From Eubacteriaceae bacterium (GTDB lineage: Bacteria > Bacillota > Clostridia > Lachnospirales > Lachnospiraceae), in assembly GCA_910574915.1 (NCBI GenBank), contig CAJTCR010000028.1, positions 1-42,416 of the forward strand: a stretch of 42,416 nt of DNA, written 5' to 3'. Positions 24,496 to 33,448 of this stretch are shown here, in pieces (positions within the stretch are counted from its first letter, which is position 1; each line of letters opens with the position of its first letter). The notes under the pieces are model-generated. The model was not told the DNA's origin, ran no database searches, and worked only from the letters and a program-made list of their open reading frames with translations. The position numbers and the translations under genes were made by a program.

Positions 24496-25840
24496 CCGCC
24501 ATATTCTCTTACCTTTTTCTATTATAGCTATCTTCTCTTTTTCCCAACCGCAATATTTTCACCGCTGTTTTCTCTTACCTTTTATGATTTCCATTTAAAA
24601 CTCTTTTATAATCCAGCAATTTTCTCTTAGCTTTTCCTTTTTAACCGACAAATATTGCTATATTTTAACTTCGTTCATCCATAATTACATTTTTTTACCG
24701 CTGTTTTCTCTTACCTTTTACACTTTCACTGCTATTTTCTCTTATTCTATCAATTTCCACCGCTGTTTTCTCTTACCTTTTCCATTTTCACTGCTATTTT
24801 CTCTGTTGCAACTCATTTTAACCGCGATTCTCTCTTGCCTATTATCTTTTCACCGCTGTTTTCTCTTACCTTTTACACTTTCACTGCCGTTTTCCCCTAT
24901 CTTAGTTCTTTTTTCACCGCTGTTTTCTCTTACCTTTTCCATTTTCACTGCTATTTTCTCTGTTGCAACTCATTTTAACCGCGATTCTCTCTTGCCTATT
25001 ATCTTTTCACCGCTGTTTTCTCTCTGCTTAGTATTATTTTATAATTTTTATATAAAATTTTCTCATATTTACAGCAATTTATATAAATAACTTCATTTCT
25101 AAACCCCTTATTCTTTGATTTTATCAATCTTAATCCAAATAATTACAGCAATATTCTCTTACCTTCTAACAGAAAACTACTACTCCACTCCAATGCGCAA
25201 CTTTAAAATACAGCGTTTTTCTCTCAGCATTTACTGAGCTGTTGCGCAATAGCTATATTTTTAACCATTTCCGCCATTTTCTCTTAGCTTTCTCCATACA
25301 ATTCTGTTTTCTTTTCTTACTGTGAGTTATTTTACCGCGATTTTCTCTTAGCTTTTATCTTATTTATAATATAAATTTTAATGATTATCCTAATAATTAA
25401 GAATTTGTTCTTATTTTAGCAGCAAAATTCTCTTATCTATATGATACTATAAATTGCGCTGCCGCAATTTTCTCTTAGCTTCGTATATACGATTCTATAA
25501 ATTGGTTCTTCAACGCTTAAATTTTTCATATTGTATTTTAAAAAAAATTCGTAAATATAACAGCGATATTCTCTTACCTGTTAATATTATACAAAAATCA
25601 TTATATTTTACACTCTCAATTTATATAATTTAAACAGAAACTGCATTTTTCTTATTAATATATAATAATAAAAAGATAAGAAAATGTCAACATTAATTTC
25701 TTACTTCTTACCTTATCACTACCGCCACATCCTCTTGGCATTACAGCGACCTTTTCTTAACTATACCGCTGGCATCTCACCCGTTTAACGCCAATTTCTC
25801 TTACCTTAACCGCGATTTTCTCCTATCAAAACAGCCACTA
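24496..25840 (-). repeat. Iteron array upstream of the rep gene (candidate replication origin)
   Basis: A repeat with plus-strand consensus CCGCTGTTTTCTCTTACCTT occurs about 20-25 times with variation. Eleven copies start at 24698, 24729, 24760, 24791, 24822, 24853, 24884, 24917, 24948, 24979 and 25010: a 31-bp spacing (one step of 33), close to three helical turns. Copies at 24496, 24562 and 24614 lie between the core and rep. Weaker copies are scattered to about 25840, for example near 25147, 25272, 25338 and 25560. The outer part is very AT-rich and could be the unwinding element. Frames across it are low-complexity artefacts. Confidence 0.88.
24758..25023. repeat. 109-bp exact direct duplication within the iterons
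   Basis: Bases 24758-24866 are repeated exactly at 24915-25023 (offset 157), covering three to four iteron units including the variant ones. This indicates recent expansion of the array by unequal exchange or slippage. Confidence 0.85.
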
Positions 25841-26065
25841 TCTCGCTTCTTTGCAGCGGAATCCTTTGATTTTACTGACTTTTTACTGCCACCATACTAA
25901 CCATACTATACCATACTAACCATACCTTTCCATTCTACTCTGTATTTAAATCTTAAAATAGTAGTAAAGAAATATAAAAATTGAATAATTAAATAAAGTT
26001 ATTTAACAAATATAAAAAATGAGAATACCTTCAATTAGGCTTTTGGAAATTTACCCAAAAGCCTG
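25841..26065. other. AT-rich gap between iterons and transposon remnants
   Basis: No gene is visible. A short degenerate tandem of TAACCATAC-like units occurs near 25895-25930. A hairpin AGGCTTTTGG (26037-26046)/CCAAAAGCCT (26055-26064) lies at the end of the transposase remnant and may be part of that element. Confidence 0.4.
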
Positions 26066-27373
26066 CTATACTTTAGGCAGGATCGGATCAAGAAGTCATC
26101 GTACTTCTAAAGTGCATTTTGTATAGAGTTGTAGGAATTCGAGGAAAGGAAAAATACCAAAATACTGTCCAACATAAATGATGACTGACTTAGGCATTGT
26201 CTCCTTATAGTTCTTCACTACGACAGGCAGAGATTTCCCTGAATATTTTTTTCTTTGTCCAGGTTCTTATATATCTGGAAATAAAGGGATCCCATCAGTG
26301 TCATTACGATATGGCAGGTGATTTAATTGTATCTTGTGCTCTTGAAGTATTCCAGTTTCCAGAAATCTTTCATCTGTCGGAAATCCTCTTTGATTTTCGG
26401 ACGCAGTTCGTAGGTATTTATAATCTGCCGTGCAGTCCTGCCGGTGTCTGTTGTCGTGAATACAAAATATTTGTCTGTCTTTTTGTCATGTACAACGCAG
26501 GAATTAATTGGGACATCCTTTTCCGGCGCGCCGCTTTCCCATAACGGGCCCAGGTCTGTTAACAGATAGATTTCCTGGCCCCTTCGCTTCTGGTTGGGAT
26601 GCTTCTGCCATTTTCCGCTGATGGCGGTCAATTTTATGGCATCCTGACAGACGGTCATGTTCTCCCTGGCAGGAATGTAAGTGTTTACCCTGCGTTGGAT
26701 CTTTAAATAGTTGGCCATTTCCCGTGACAGGAACTCCATGTCATTGATCAGTATGTCATTTTCATGGAAGCAGGAGGTATTTTTGAGCATCTCCCTGCAC
26801 GGTTTCATGTCATGGGTCTTAAATGTGCCGAACACAATCTCTTCCGTGATTCCTGCGTCATCCAGGATGCCTCTTAGGACACCAAACTTATATTCGCACA
26901 TGGTTTCCCCGTCTGTCTTTACTATCGAAGAATTTTCATAATTGTCATTGTCCAGGCTGACAAGAATCTTTGTTCAGTCCAGTATGTGGACACATGGCCG
27001 GTTATCCAGTTCTTTCATCAGATGTTCCTGGACATAACAGTTATAGAAAGAAACCCATTCTTCACTTTTGTATTTTGCAAGGAGTTCGCACGTCACACTT
27101 TCTGAAAAAAGCCCGTCATTGACATCCAGTTCGTTATCCCAGATGTTTCAGCCTAATTCAGCCAGCAGTTCTGCTTTCATCACTGCAAAAGGGACATCTG
27201 TAAGGCTTAGTCTTGCATTTGAGTTTGGCAGCAACGGCAAGGCACAGGAGGATGTCAAAAGGGATGTGGATGTTATCCCTGCGTTTATTTGGCAGAACCT
27301 GTGCGAGGCATCTGTAGGCCCCCGTTTTTTCATCGTAAGAATAATGTTCATCTATCAGGTTGGGAAATGGCAT
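26066..27373 (-). pseudogene. Broken DDE transposase (IS4-like)
   Basis: Reading the minus strand from 27373 gives MPFPNLIDEHYSYDEKTGAY, then a zinc-type PYRCPFCSDES. A frameshift is needed near 27180, with stops near 27150 and 26975, before an intact 192-codon stretch (26323-26901) that includes the DDE-fold segment ending RPKIKEDFRQMKDFWKLEYF. More stops follow, yet the family C-terminus (PKSVIIYVGQYFGIFPFLEF, later LLDPILPKV) is still readable to 26066. At least four lesions make it inactive. I place it with DDE transposases of the IS4 superfamily without naming a subgroup. Confidence 0.75.
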
Positions 27374-27461
27374 TTCTGCTGTATCTGTCTTCCATGTGTG
27401 GACCTATGTTAATACTTTGGACACAAAAAGATGAAAGTTTCTGCTGATTTTTTTAATTCCT

Positions 27462-27605
27462 CATCCTCCTCGTCTGTTTGAGGGTACACGGACCAAAGCT
27501 TTGTAATAAGTACTCCTTGGAAATTTCAAAGCACTGCAAAGCTGGGATACCGTGTAATGGTTTAGGTTGTCTTGGATAAAAGTCACAATCTCGGCTATTG
27601 TTCTT
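27462..27605 (-). pseudogene. Truncated IS3-family orfB
   Basis: In the -1 frame relative to the preceding orfA the minus strand reads ERTIAEIVTFIQDNLNHYTV and then SQLCSALKFPRSTYYKALV, the usual N-terminal helix-turn-helix of an IS3 OrfB made by frameshifting. It stops after about 47 codons. The integrase core is missing, replaced by the DDE transposase remnant. Confidence 0.7.
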
Positions 27606-27882
27606 TCGCGAATATGACGGCCGGTTTTTTTAGTATTTTATTCTCAATCTTAAGGCGCTGGTTCTCTTTCTGGAGAGCCTTATACTCCTTGAGGGTGGCT
27701 GTTTCCTCTGCAGATACCTTGATTGGAGAAAGCTGTTTCACCCAGTTACTGAGTGTGCTCCGATTTACGCCATATTCACGTTCCAGTTGTGGATACGAAG
27801 TTCCTCCAGCATTATACAGATCCACGATCTGCTGTTTGAATTCCGAAGTGTAGGATTTTTGGTTTTTCGCCATGTTGAACAT
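27595..27882 (-). CDS. IS3-family transposase OrfA
   Basis: This 95-aa protein has the HTH_Tnp_1 helix-turn-helix (YTSEFKQQIVDLYNAGGTSY, then PQLEREYGVNRSTLSNWVKQ) and a C-terminal leucine-zipper-like helix (LKEYKALQKENQRLKIENKI) ending LKKPAVIFAKEQ, where IS3 elements shift frame into OrfB. The frame is open but its partner is truncated, so transposition is not expected. A probable element end, TGTGCACAGAAAAAGTTGAA on the minus strand, starts near 27935. The element sits inside the 3' part of an IS110-type gene. Confidence 0.8.
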   Translation of the reverse strand: MFNMAKNQKSYTSEFKQQIVDLYNAGGTSYPQLEREYGVNRSTLSNWVKQLSPIKVSAEETATLKEYKALQKENQRLKIENKILKKPAVIFAKEQ

Positions 27883-27949
27883 CTCTTTTGCTCTTTTATT
27901 TTATAGTATAGGTTGTTCAACTTTTTCTGTGCACACTTATATACTAACA

Positions 27950-28621
27950 CTACAGCACCTTCTGTGGCTGCACACGGAGCATCGTATTTGACAAGGGCAT
28001 ACTTTTTCCCAAGCGTGCCGTGGAACGGATTATTTCCACCACCGTTTCCTTTGGGTCGGCGAGAAGATCCTCTGCAAGCGGCCAGAAATCCAGGAGCTTT
28101 AAGGAAGTCTGGGTGGTGATCTTGCTGGACACCTTTCGGTATGCGGGGAAAGATACTTTCAATTCCGCCGCGAGTTTCAGGATAACAGCGGACTGCATGT
28201 CCTTGAAATAATAGTAGTCCCGTACCAGGTTGCGCAGGCCAATGGCATCATCATCTGGTATGAGGGAAGTCTTTAGGGAAGCATCCAATCCGACTTTGGC
28301 AGATTTTTTTGAATTAAATTTATCATTATGCAGTTTCCTAACGTTCATATTTGTGCTATTCATTAGTAATGATAGGATTAATGACAGAGCAGTCAAAACC
28401 CTTATCACGAAGGAAGCAGCGGCTTTTGAGAGAATACGCCTCTTGAGTTTCCTTTTTTTTTAGGCAGCAAGCTCACGGAACCGAGGATTGAAATGTACGA
28501 TCTTGAAAGGCTTCCCGGTAAGCGTACCGTTTGGGAGCAAGATGGGCATCCATGTGAAATATGCCCTGATATCAAGCCCGACGGAATGATAGGAGTACTT
28601 TTTGGTATGGCATGTGTTCAT
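27950..28621 (-). pseudogene. Broken IS110-family transposase
   Basis: Minus-strand pieces match the DEDD-type IS110 transposase. An N-terminal segment YHSVGLDIRAYFTWMPILLP followed by NGTLTGKPFKIVHFNP carries the first catalytic Asp. After a gap and frameshifts comes DKGFDCSVINPIIT and NVRKLHNDKFNSKKSAKVGLDASL, then LIPDDDAIGLRNLVRDYYYF and AELKVSFPAYRKVSSKITTQTS. A frameshift near 28000 precedes KYALVKYDAPCAATEGA, and the gene is then cut off by the IS3 element end. Several lesions mean it is dead. Confidence 0.75.
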
Positions 28622-28739
28622 ACTTTCTGGCAGGTATCCATTTTTAGAAGGCGGATACACAACCTAGCGCTTTATACAGGTATATCCAGGGACTTCCCAA
28701 CATTTGCACTAACTTTACTGGAATGCCAATAAATTGAGG

Positions 28740-29160
28740 GTTTTCAGCTTTTCCGTTTGCTCGATTTTTTTCAAAAATGATGCAAATCAATGGATAAAAA
28801 AGACGGCAAGATTAAGCAGATTCCTGCTAAACCCGCGATATTAACTGGTTTCAGTTAAGTTAATGCATATGGGGCTTCCCAACCAGCCAAAACATAAATT
28901 AGCACCGAATGGTCGGGCAGACTTTCTAAGAGATTTTGCCAGTGTAAGACTGGTTTCCAAGGAAGCGTCGCCAATGATCCTGCTGCAGTGATTATACCTC
29001 TATATTTTGTCTGGTGTATGAAGGAAACCTCAGACATGGTAAAATTTTATCAATAACTTCTGATGGAAGGGGAACCTTCCTTCAGTTATTTATCAGATAT
29101 GACTTTGTAACTTATTAACTCTATAGCTCTTGTGGCTATATCATTATTATACTAAGAGGC
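28740..29160. other. Intergenic remnant without recognisable gene
   Basis: No convincing coding region, repeat or RNA gene is seen here. A 60-codon minus-strand frame (28855-29037) has no ribosome binding site and no recognisable motif. The bases just before 29167 (AAGAGGCGACACT) look like a ribosome binding site for the dead response regulator that follows. Confidence 0.4.
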
Positions 29161-29166
29161 GACACT

Positions 29167-29530
29167 ATGGTAGCAATCCTTATGCTTGATGATGAACGGC
29201 CTATCCATTCCGCATTGCAGAGCTGCGGGCAAGGGTAAACGCCCATTTGCGCCGCGAACACCGAGAACGGCATACCGCCCTTACGTTTGAACGGATAAAA
29301 ATTGATTTGTCCGCAGGGGAGTTATGGGTGATCATACGCCTGTTCCCTTAACCAGAAGCGAATATTTGATTGTGAATACGTTGTAAGAAATAAAGGGCAG
29401 GTATTTTCAAAAGAACAGATTTACGAAGCCGTTTTCGGTTTGGAGGGTGACAGTGATAATTCTACTATTTCCACTCAAATCAAAAATATCCGGGCGAAAT
29501 TGGACAAATGGGATATTCAGTCTTATTCTT
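29167..29530 (+). pseudogene. Remnant of an OmpR-family response regulator
   Basis: The start MVAILMLDDERPIHSALQ resembles the receiver N-terminus with its acidic pair. An internal deletion removes most of the receiver and joins ELRARVNAHLRREHRERHTA of the linker. The DNA-binding domain is readable across a frameshift as FDCEYVVRNKGQVFSKEQIY and EAVFGLEGDSDNSTISTQIK, then NIRAKLDKW. This is the winged helix of VanR-like regulators that control peptide-antibiotic responses. It is non-functional. Confidence 0.7.
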
Positions 29531-29534
29531 GTCG

Positions 29535-30780
29535 GAAGCAGTATGGGCTTTCTTACTTATGCGGATTATTCAGAATGCAGAGCAAAAAATCTTGTCCCTG
29601 TCATTGCCGCAACTCCGGATTTAACAAATGTATAGCTTCCTGGGATGCAAGTATTTAGTATTAGATAAGAATTACAAAATGATAGATACATCTTTAGAAA
29701 GCGACAATTAGAACGTGCTATGGTGTATGCCATATCTGGAAAGCGCAATGAAAACCGAAATAAATAATATTTACTTGTTACCCGTGAAAATGAATATGTG
29801 GTGCTTCAATATTACATTGATTCACAGTTTATAAACGGATGGCTTTATTATCATTTTCTCTCACCGGAAATCCTGTTATCTATCTTTATATGGATAAGCT
29901 GTACCGCAGTTTGTATAATATTATCAGCGAGGTTTGCGAAAAATATGCGGGCGCAGCTTTTCCCACTGTTTGAAGCAGCCGATAAAATTGCGTGACAAAA
30001 TCTTGATTTTGAAATGGGACATTCAAAAATCAAAGAATTTGAAGATGTGCTACGTTCTTTCTCTGTTATGAAAAACAACCTGAAAACATCTTTAAAGAAG
30101 CAATGGAGCGTAGAGCAATTACAAAGGGAGAAGATCGCGGCACTTGCCCACGATTTGAAACCGCCTTTAACTGTCATTCAAGGAAATATCGATTTGTTCA
30201 GAGAAACGGAGCTTGGCGGTGAATAGAAATGATATGCAGGCTACATTACAGAAAGAGCCGGGCAAAGGTCGCTTATATTAGGACACTGATTGATCTATCC
30301 CGGACAGCAGCCGGGGATCAGCTCAATTTGGAGGAACTTAATATCGCTGATTATATGGAGCAGGTTGAAGCACAGGAAAATTACTTATGCCTTACAAAAG
30401 GAATTTGTTTACACATGGAAACAGGGACAGTTTTAGGAACCTTTACAGCCGATAAATTACTATTGGAACGGGCAATTATGAATGTGATAGGCAATGCGTT
30501 AGAATATTCTCCGCCAAGAGGGACCGCCTAGCGGTGCAAAAGCCAGAAGGCTTTCTATAATTTTCTATTACAGATGAAGAAACCGGCTTCATGCCGGAAG
30601 CCCTGCATCATGCACCAGTACAATTCTTTATGGGAAATAAAAGCTGAACTTCAAATATGCACTTCGGTATGGGACTATATATTACGAGCAGTATTATTAA
30701 GCAGCATAATGGACAGCTTATATTGAAAATTCTGATAAAACAAAGGATGTACAAGTCATTATTAAAATTCTATATTGAAA
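29535..30780 (+). pseudogene. Remnant of a sensor histidine kinase
   Basis: In order, the pieces are an extracytoplasmic stretch (RYLVLDKNYKMIDTSLESDN-like, then ENEYVVLQYYIDSQF), a membrane helix PEILLSIFIWISCTAVCIIL, a HAMP-like linker to 29995, and a dimerisation/phospho-acceptor segment with the H-box AALAHDLKPPLTVIQGNIDL. An ATPase region follows with the N-box NVIGNALEYSPPRG and a later G-box piece FGMGLYITSSIIKQHNGQL. Stops near 29700, 29994, 30226 and 30531 and several frame changes break it. With the upstream regulator it formed a two-component system of the type found beside lantibiotic or bacitracin exporters; no exporter remains. Confidence 0.72.
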
Positions 30781-30884
30781 ATAATAAATGATATTTCTTA
30801 CAATTTCTATGCGCTCGCCTGCATTTTACAGGCGGGTGCATTTTGTGTTTTTTCAAAATTGTTGTACTTTTAATGGCTTATGCA

Positions 30885-31182
30885 AACGGGCGTTGAAGAA
30901 TGGAGCATTTTGCTGATGATGAAGCGGAATCGTTTTTCGTTATCGGTGGTAAGGAAATTACTGCGAAGCTGTTTGCTAAAGCCCTGCACAGTTTAACGGA
31001 CAAGCTCTATAAAGTTGTTAAAACGTTATTTGCAGGGAATGCGCATAATTACAACGGTTGGTAACAATGATAACGCTGAAAGCAGCGGACTGCTTTACCA
31101 GGTAATCATAGAAGCATACGAATTTGCTACTTCTTTTACTACCTTCCAGATGGAAAACCTAAAAGGTTATGAGGGTGTATAA
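30885..31182 (+). pseudogene. Fragment of a mobile-element protein, unidentified
   Basis: One frame reads EHFADDEAESFFVIGGKEIT and continues AKLFAKALHSLTDKLYKVV. After a break, a second frame reads SSGLLYQVIIEAYEFATSFT and ends at a stop near 31182. The composition is protein-like, and such small proteins are common on conjugative elements of Clostridia, but I cannot name the family. A hairpin CGCCTG/CAGGCG at 30816-30834 lies just upstream and may be the terminator of the dead kinase unit. Confidence 0.35.
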
Positions 31183-31253
31183 GAATTAAGAACTTTTAAA
31201 GAGAGCAATAATTTTTGTTGAAAGAACTCATTTGTTAAAATAATAAAACAAAT

Positions 31254-31314
31254 GAGAAACAGACGGATACGAAAATTGTATATAGCCGATCATTTTCGTA
31301 TTCGTCTGTTTCTT
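31254..31314 (-). terminator. Terminator of the parAB operon
   Basis: A long stem (left arm 31254-31276, right arm 31292-31314, one mismatch) has a 15-nt loop and is followed on the minus strand by T-rich sequence. It lies 50 bases after the parB stop. Confidence 0.75.
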
Positions 31315-31363
31315 AGTTTGCTGGAAGTATATTTTCATCAAGAAATTGTTAAGGAAACATTTC

Positions 31364-32566
31364 TTATAAATTAATTTCTGAAAGCAGGTCGTTAATGCGA
31401 TTATTTAATATCTCTAGTCTCGTTTTGAGGTCTGGATCTGATTTAATAATAGATTTGTTGTTTTTTATTGTTGAAAAGTTTGTTTCAAAAAGCTGTAGTG
31501 CCTGCTCTGTTTTGGCTATTTGAGAAATCCGTTTTAATTCAGTGTCTGAAATAGATGTATTGCGGGATTCTCGTTCTTTTTGCTGCAATTTCATTTTTTC
31601 AAGTTGGGTTTCTAAACGTTGTTTTTCGCGTTCTGCTTTTTCTTTTGCATCTGAGATATATTTTAATTCTTCTTTTAGGTCATTTGTCGGTTTTTCTTCT
31701 GGCATAGTTTGAAGGGATTGAATGCGGCGTTCTAATGCTTCAATACTTTTATCACGCTCAGCAAGCAGTTGCAAAGTCCGTTCCAGTTCTTGATGGTTCT
31801 TTTTGCTCTCTTCTTCTTTTTCTTGTGAGATTTTTTTTATGCTTTCCAATTCTTCTGGATCGACGCTTCCTTTGGCATTTAATAGCTCAACTATTTTAAG
31901 CTGTGCCCATTCGTCAAGGCGGCTGAATTTGCTGGCATCTTCCAAGCTGATTCCGCTTTGATTTAATAAATCACTTAATTCCGGGATCAGTTTTTCGGCA
32001 TTTACGTATTTAATTGCTTGTCTTTGAGAAATGTTTAATTGTTTGGCAATTTCTTTTGAAATATTTGTAATTTCTCCATTTAGTTTTTTAGCTTCATATA
32101 ACTCTTTCAGGCGTCGGATTTCCCAGCGCTTTTCTTCTATTGAAGTTTCGCGGATATCGTGGTTTGCGGAAATCAGCATAATTTCTTCATCTATTTCTGA
32201 AATACTTGACTTTTCTACTTTACAGGGAATACCGGTTGGAAAAAGTTCTTTGTAGGTTTTTTCATTCATAAGGTTTATCGCATGATAACGGCGCTCCCCA
32301 GATACGATACGGTATTGATCCGTTGTAGACTCATGAATTACAGAAAGGTTATGCCTTAATCCGTTTATAATAATTGATTCACTGAGTGCTTCAATATTGT
32401 CTTGGGAATAATTTTTATTTTTTTCATTTGGAATAATCTTGTCTTTTGGAATAAATTTAAAGTTATAATTGGAGTTTGCCTGCATTTGTTTTAGCTTATC
32501 ACCACCTTTCGAATCCAGAATACCCGAAGCGGTTTGTCCTGGTTTGAATATTTTTTTTGCAGCCAT
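31364..32566 (-). CDS. parB: ParB-type partition protein
   Basis: This 400-aa protein has a ParB/Srx nuclease-like N-terminal domain (about 35-140) with GERRYHAI at 90-97 and the second box NHDIRETS at 135-142. These are the residues that form the CTP-binding clamp in ParB proteins. A central helix-turn-helix (NISKEIAKQLNISQRQAIKY, 168-187) should bind the centromere. A long, highly charged coiled coil (about 225-345) and a C-terminal helix replace the compact dimer domain of chromosomal ParB. It is translated from an ATG overlapping the parA stop by one base. The likely binding sites are the palindromes upstream of parA. Confidence 0.85.
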   Translation of the reverse strand: MAAKKIFKPGQTASGILDSKGGDKLKQMQANSNYNFKFIPKDKIIPNEKNKNYSQDNIEALSESIIINGLRHNLSVIHESTTDQYRIVSGERRYHAINLMNEKTYKELFPTGIPCKVEKSSISEIDEEIMLISANHDIRETSIEEKRWEIRRLKELYEAKKLNGEITNISKEIAKQLNISQRQAIKYVNAEKLIPELSDLLNQSGISLEDASKFSRLDEWAQLKIVELLNAKGSVDPEELESIKKISQEKEEESKKNHQELERTLQLLAERDKSIEALERRIQSLQTMPEEKPTNDLKEELKYISDAKEKAEREKQRLETQLEKMKLQQKERESRNTSISDTELKRISQIAKTEQALQLFETNFSTIKNNKSIIKSDPDLKTRLEILNNRINDLLSEINL

Positions 32567-33390
32567 TACTTCTCTCCTTTCATAAATTTGATTAGTTTTT
32601 TATAATGCTTGTTGTCCATCAGACCAAGATAGTTTACAAGCTCTATATAATCTTGTGCAGCAGTGCAACGTTTATCATAACTTAACAGAGGGATAAACGC
32701 AGTATTACTTTGATTGACAGCATCTGTTTGGCGGATAGACACAGGGATGAATTTGTCTTCAAACATTTCTTCATAGCTATCAAACATTTGTTTGAATAAA
32801 TTTGTCCGGCTGGATACCCTCGTCATGAAAATTCCTGAAAAATTGATTGACAAGGAATAAGTTTCATTTAACAGTTGAATAGTTTCAATTAAGTCCATAA
32901 GTCCATCATATGAAAAATTATCTGCATTGATCGGAGTCAGTACACCATCGCTGGCGCAAAGGGAACAATTTGACAATGCGGATTTGAATGGAGAATTGTC
33001 GATAATAATATAGTCGTAGTCCTCCTTAATAAATTCTAAATTATTTCGAAATGTCAATTCGACGGGATAATCTTTACTTGCGGCATGGATTTTATAGATT
33101 AATTCATAGTAATCCCTGCTTGCAGATATAATCGAAATACCAGGCTGAATGGTTGGTGATACAAATTCTTCTACAGATGTTTTTCGAAGCTGTTTTGTAC
33201 AAAACAAATGTTCTATATTTACATCTGGGTTTTCATCTTGACCATACATTTTAGTCGTATTCATCTGAGGATCAAGGTCAATAATTAAAATATTATAACC
33301 AGATATAGCAAGAATTTGTGATATTGTAATTACAGATGTAGACTTTGCTACACCGCCTTTTGAGTTATTTATACTAATTGTTTCTGCCAC
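32566..33390 (-). CDS. parA: ParA-type partition ATPase
   Basis: This 274-aa protein is a deviant Walker-type ATPase that drives plasmid segregation with ParB. The Walker A is NNSKGGVAKST (8-18), with the signature lysine K11 and catalytic K16; an alanine takes the place of the usual glycine before K16. The A' box is LIIDLDPQMNTTK (35-47) and the Walker B YIIIDNSPF (127-135). No N-terminal helix-turn-helix extension is present, so autoregulation, if any, must rely on ParB or another factor. The start codon is GTG, with AAAAGGAGAT seven bases upstream. Confidence 0.88.
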   Translation of the reverse strand: MAETISINNSKGGVAKSTSVITISQILAISGYNILIIDLDPQMNTTKMYGQDENPDVNIEHLFCTKQLRKTSVEEFVSPTIQPGISIISASRDYYELIYKIHAASKDYPVELTFRNNLEFIKEDYDYIIIDNSPFKSALSNCSLCASDGVLTPINADNFSYDGLMDLIETIQLLNETYSLSINFSGIFMTRVSSRTNLFKQMFDSYEEMFEDKFIPVSIRQTDAVNQSNTAFIPLLSYDKRCTAAQDYIELVNYLGLMDNKHYKKLIKFMKGEK

Positions 33391-33419
33391 TTTTTTATCT
33401 CCTTTTATGCTTTTCCTTG

Positions 33420-33448
33420 ATTATACAGAAAAAAAATGAGTATTACAA
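33420..33448 (-). promoter_or_regulatory. Promoter of the parAB operon
   Basis: On the minus strand TTGTAA (33443-33448) and a consensus TATAAT (33420-33425) are separated by 17 bases. The GTG start of parA lies 30 bases downstream of the -10 element. Confidence 0.7.

Noticed and set aside
24496..25030. CRISPR array suggested by regular 31-bp repeat spacing
   Set aside because: Repeats are only about 20 bases and degenerate, the spacers are about 11 bases and partly repeated, and no cas gene is near. The position directly upstream of a Rep_3 initiator fits iterons.
24096..25090. Plus-strand frames of 74-143 codons across the rep start and the iterons
   Set aside because: They are antisense to rep or run through the iterons, giving repetitive Phe/Leu/Ser-rich peptides without ribosome binding sites.
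26323..26901. The 192-codon frame as an intact gene
   Set aside because: It is the middle of a DDE transposase whose N- and C-terminal parts are readable in other frames or beyond stops, so it is a fragment.
30014..30531. Two separate short kinase-like genes
   Set aside because: The two frames are consecutive parts of one histidine kinase (H-box, then ATPase N-box), separated by a stop and frameshift.
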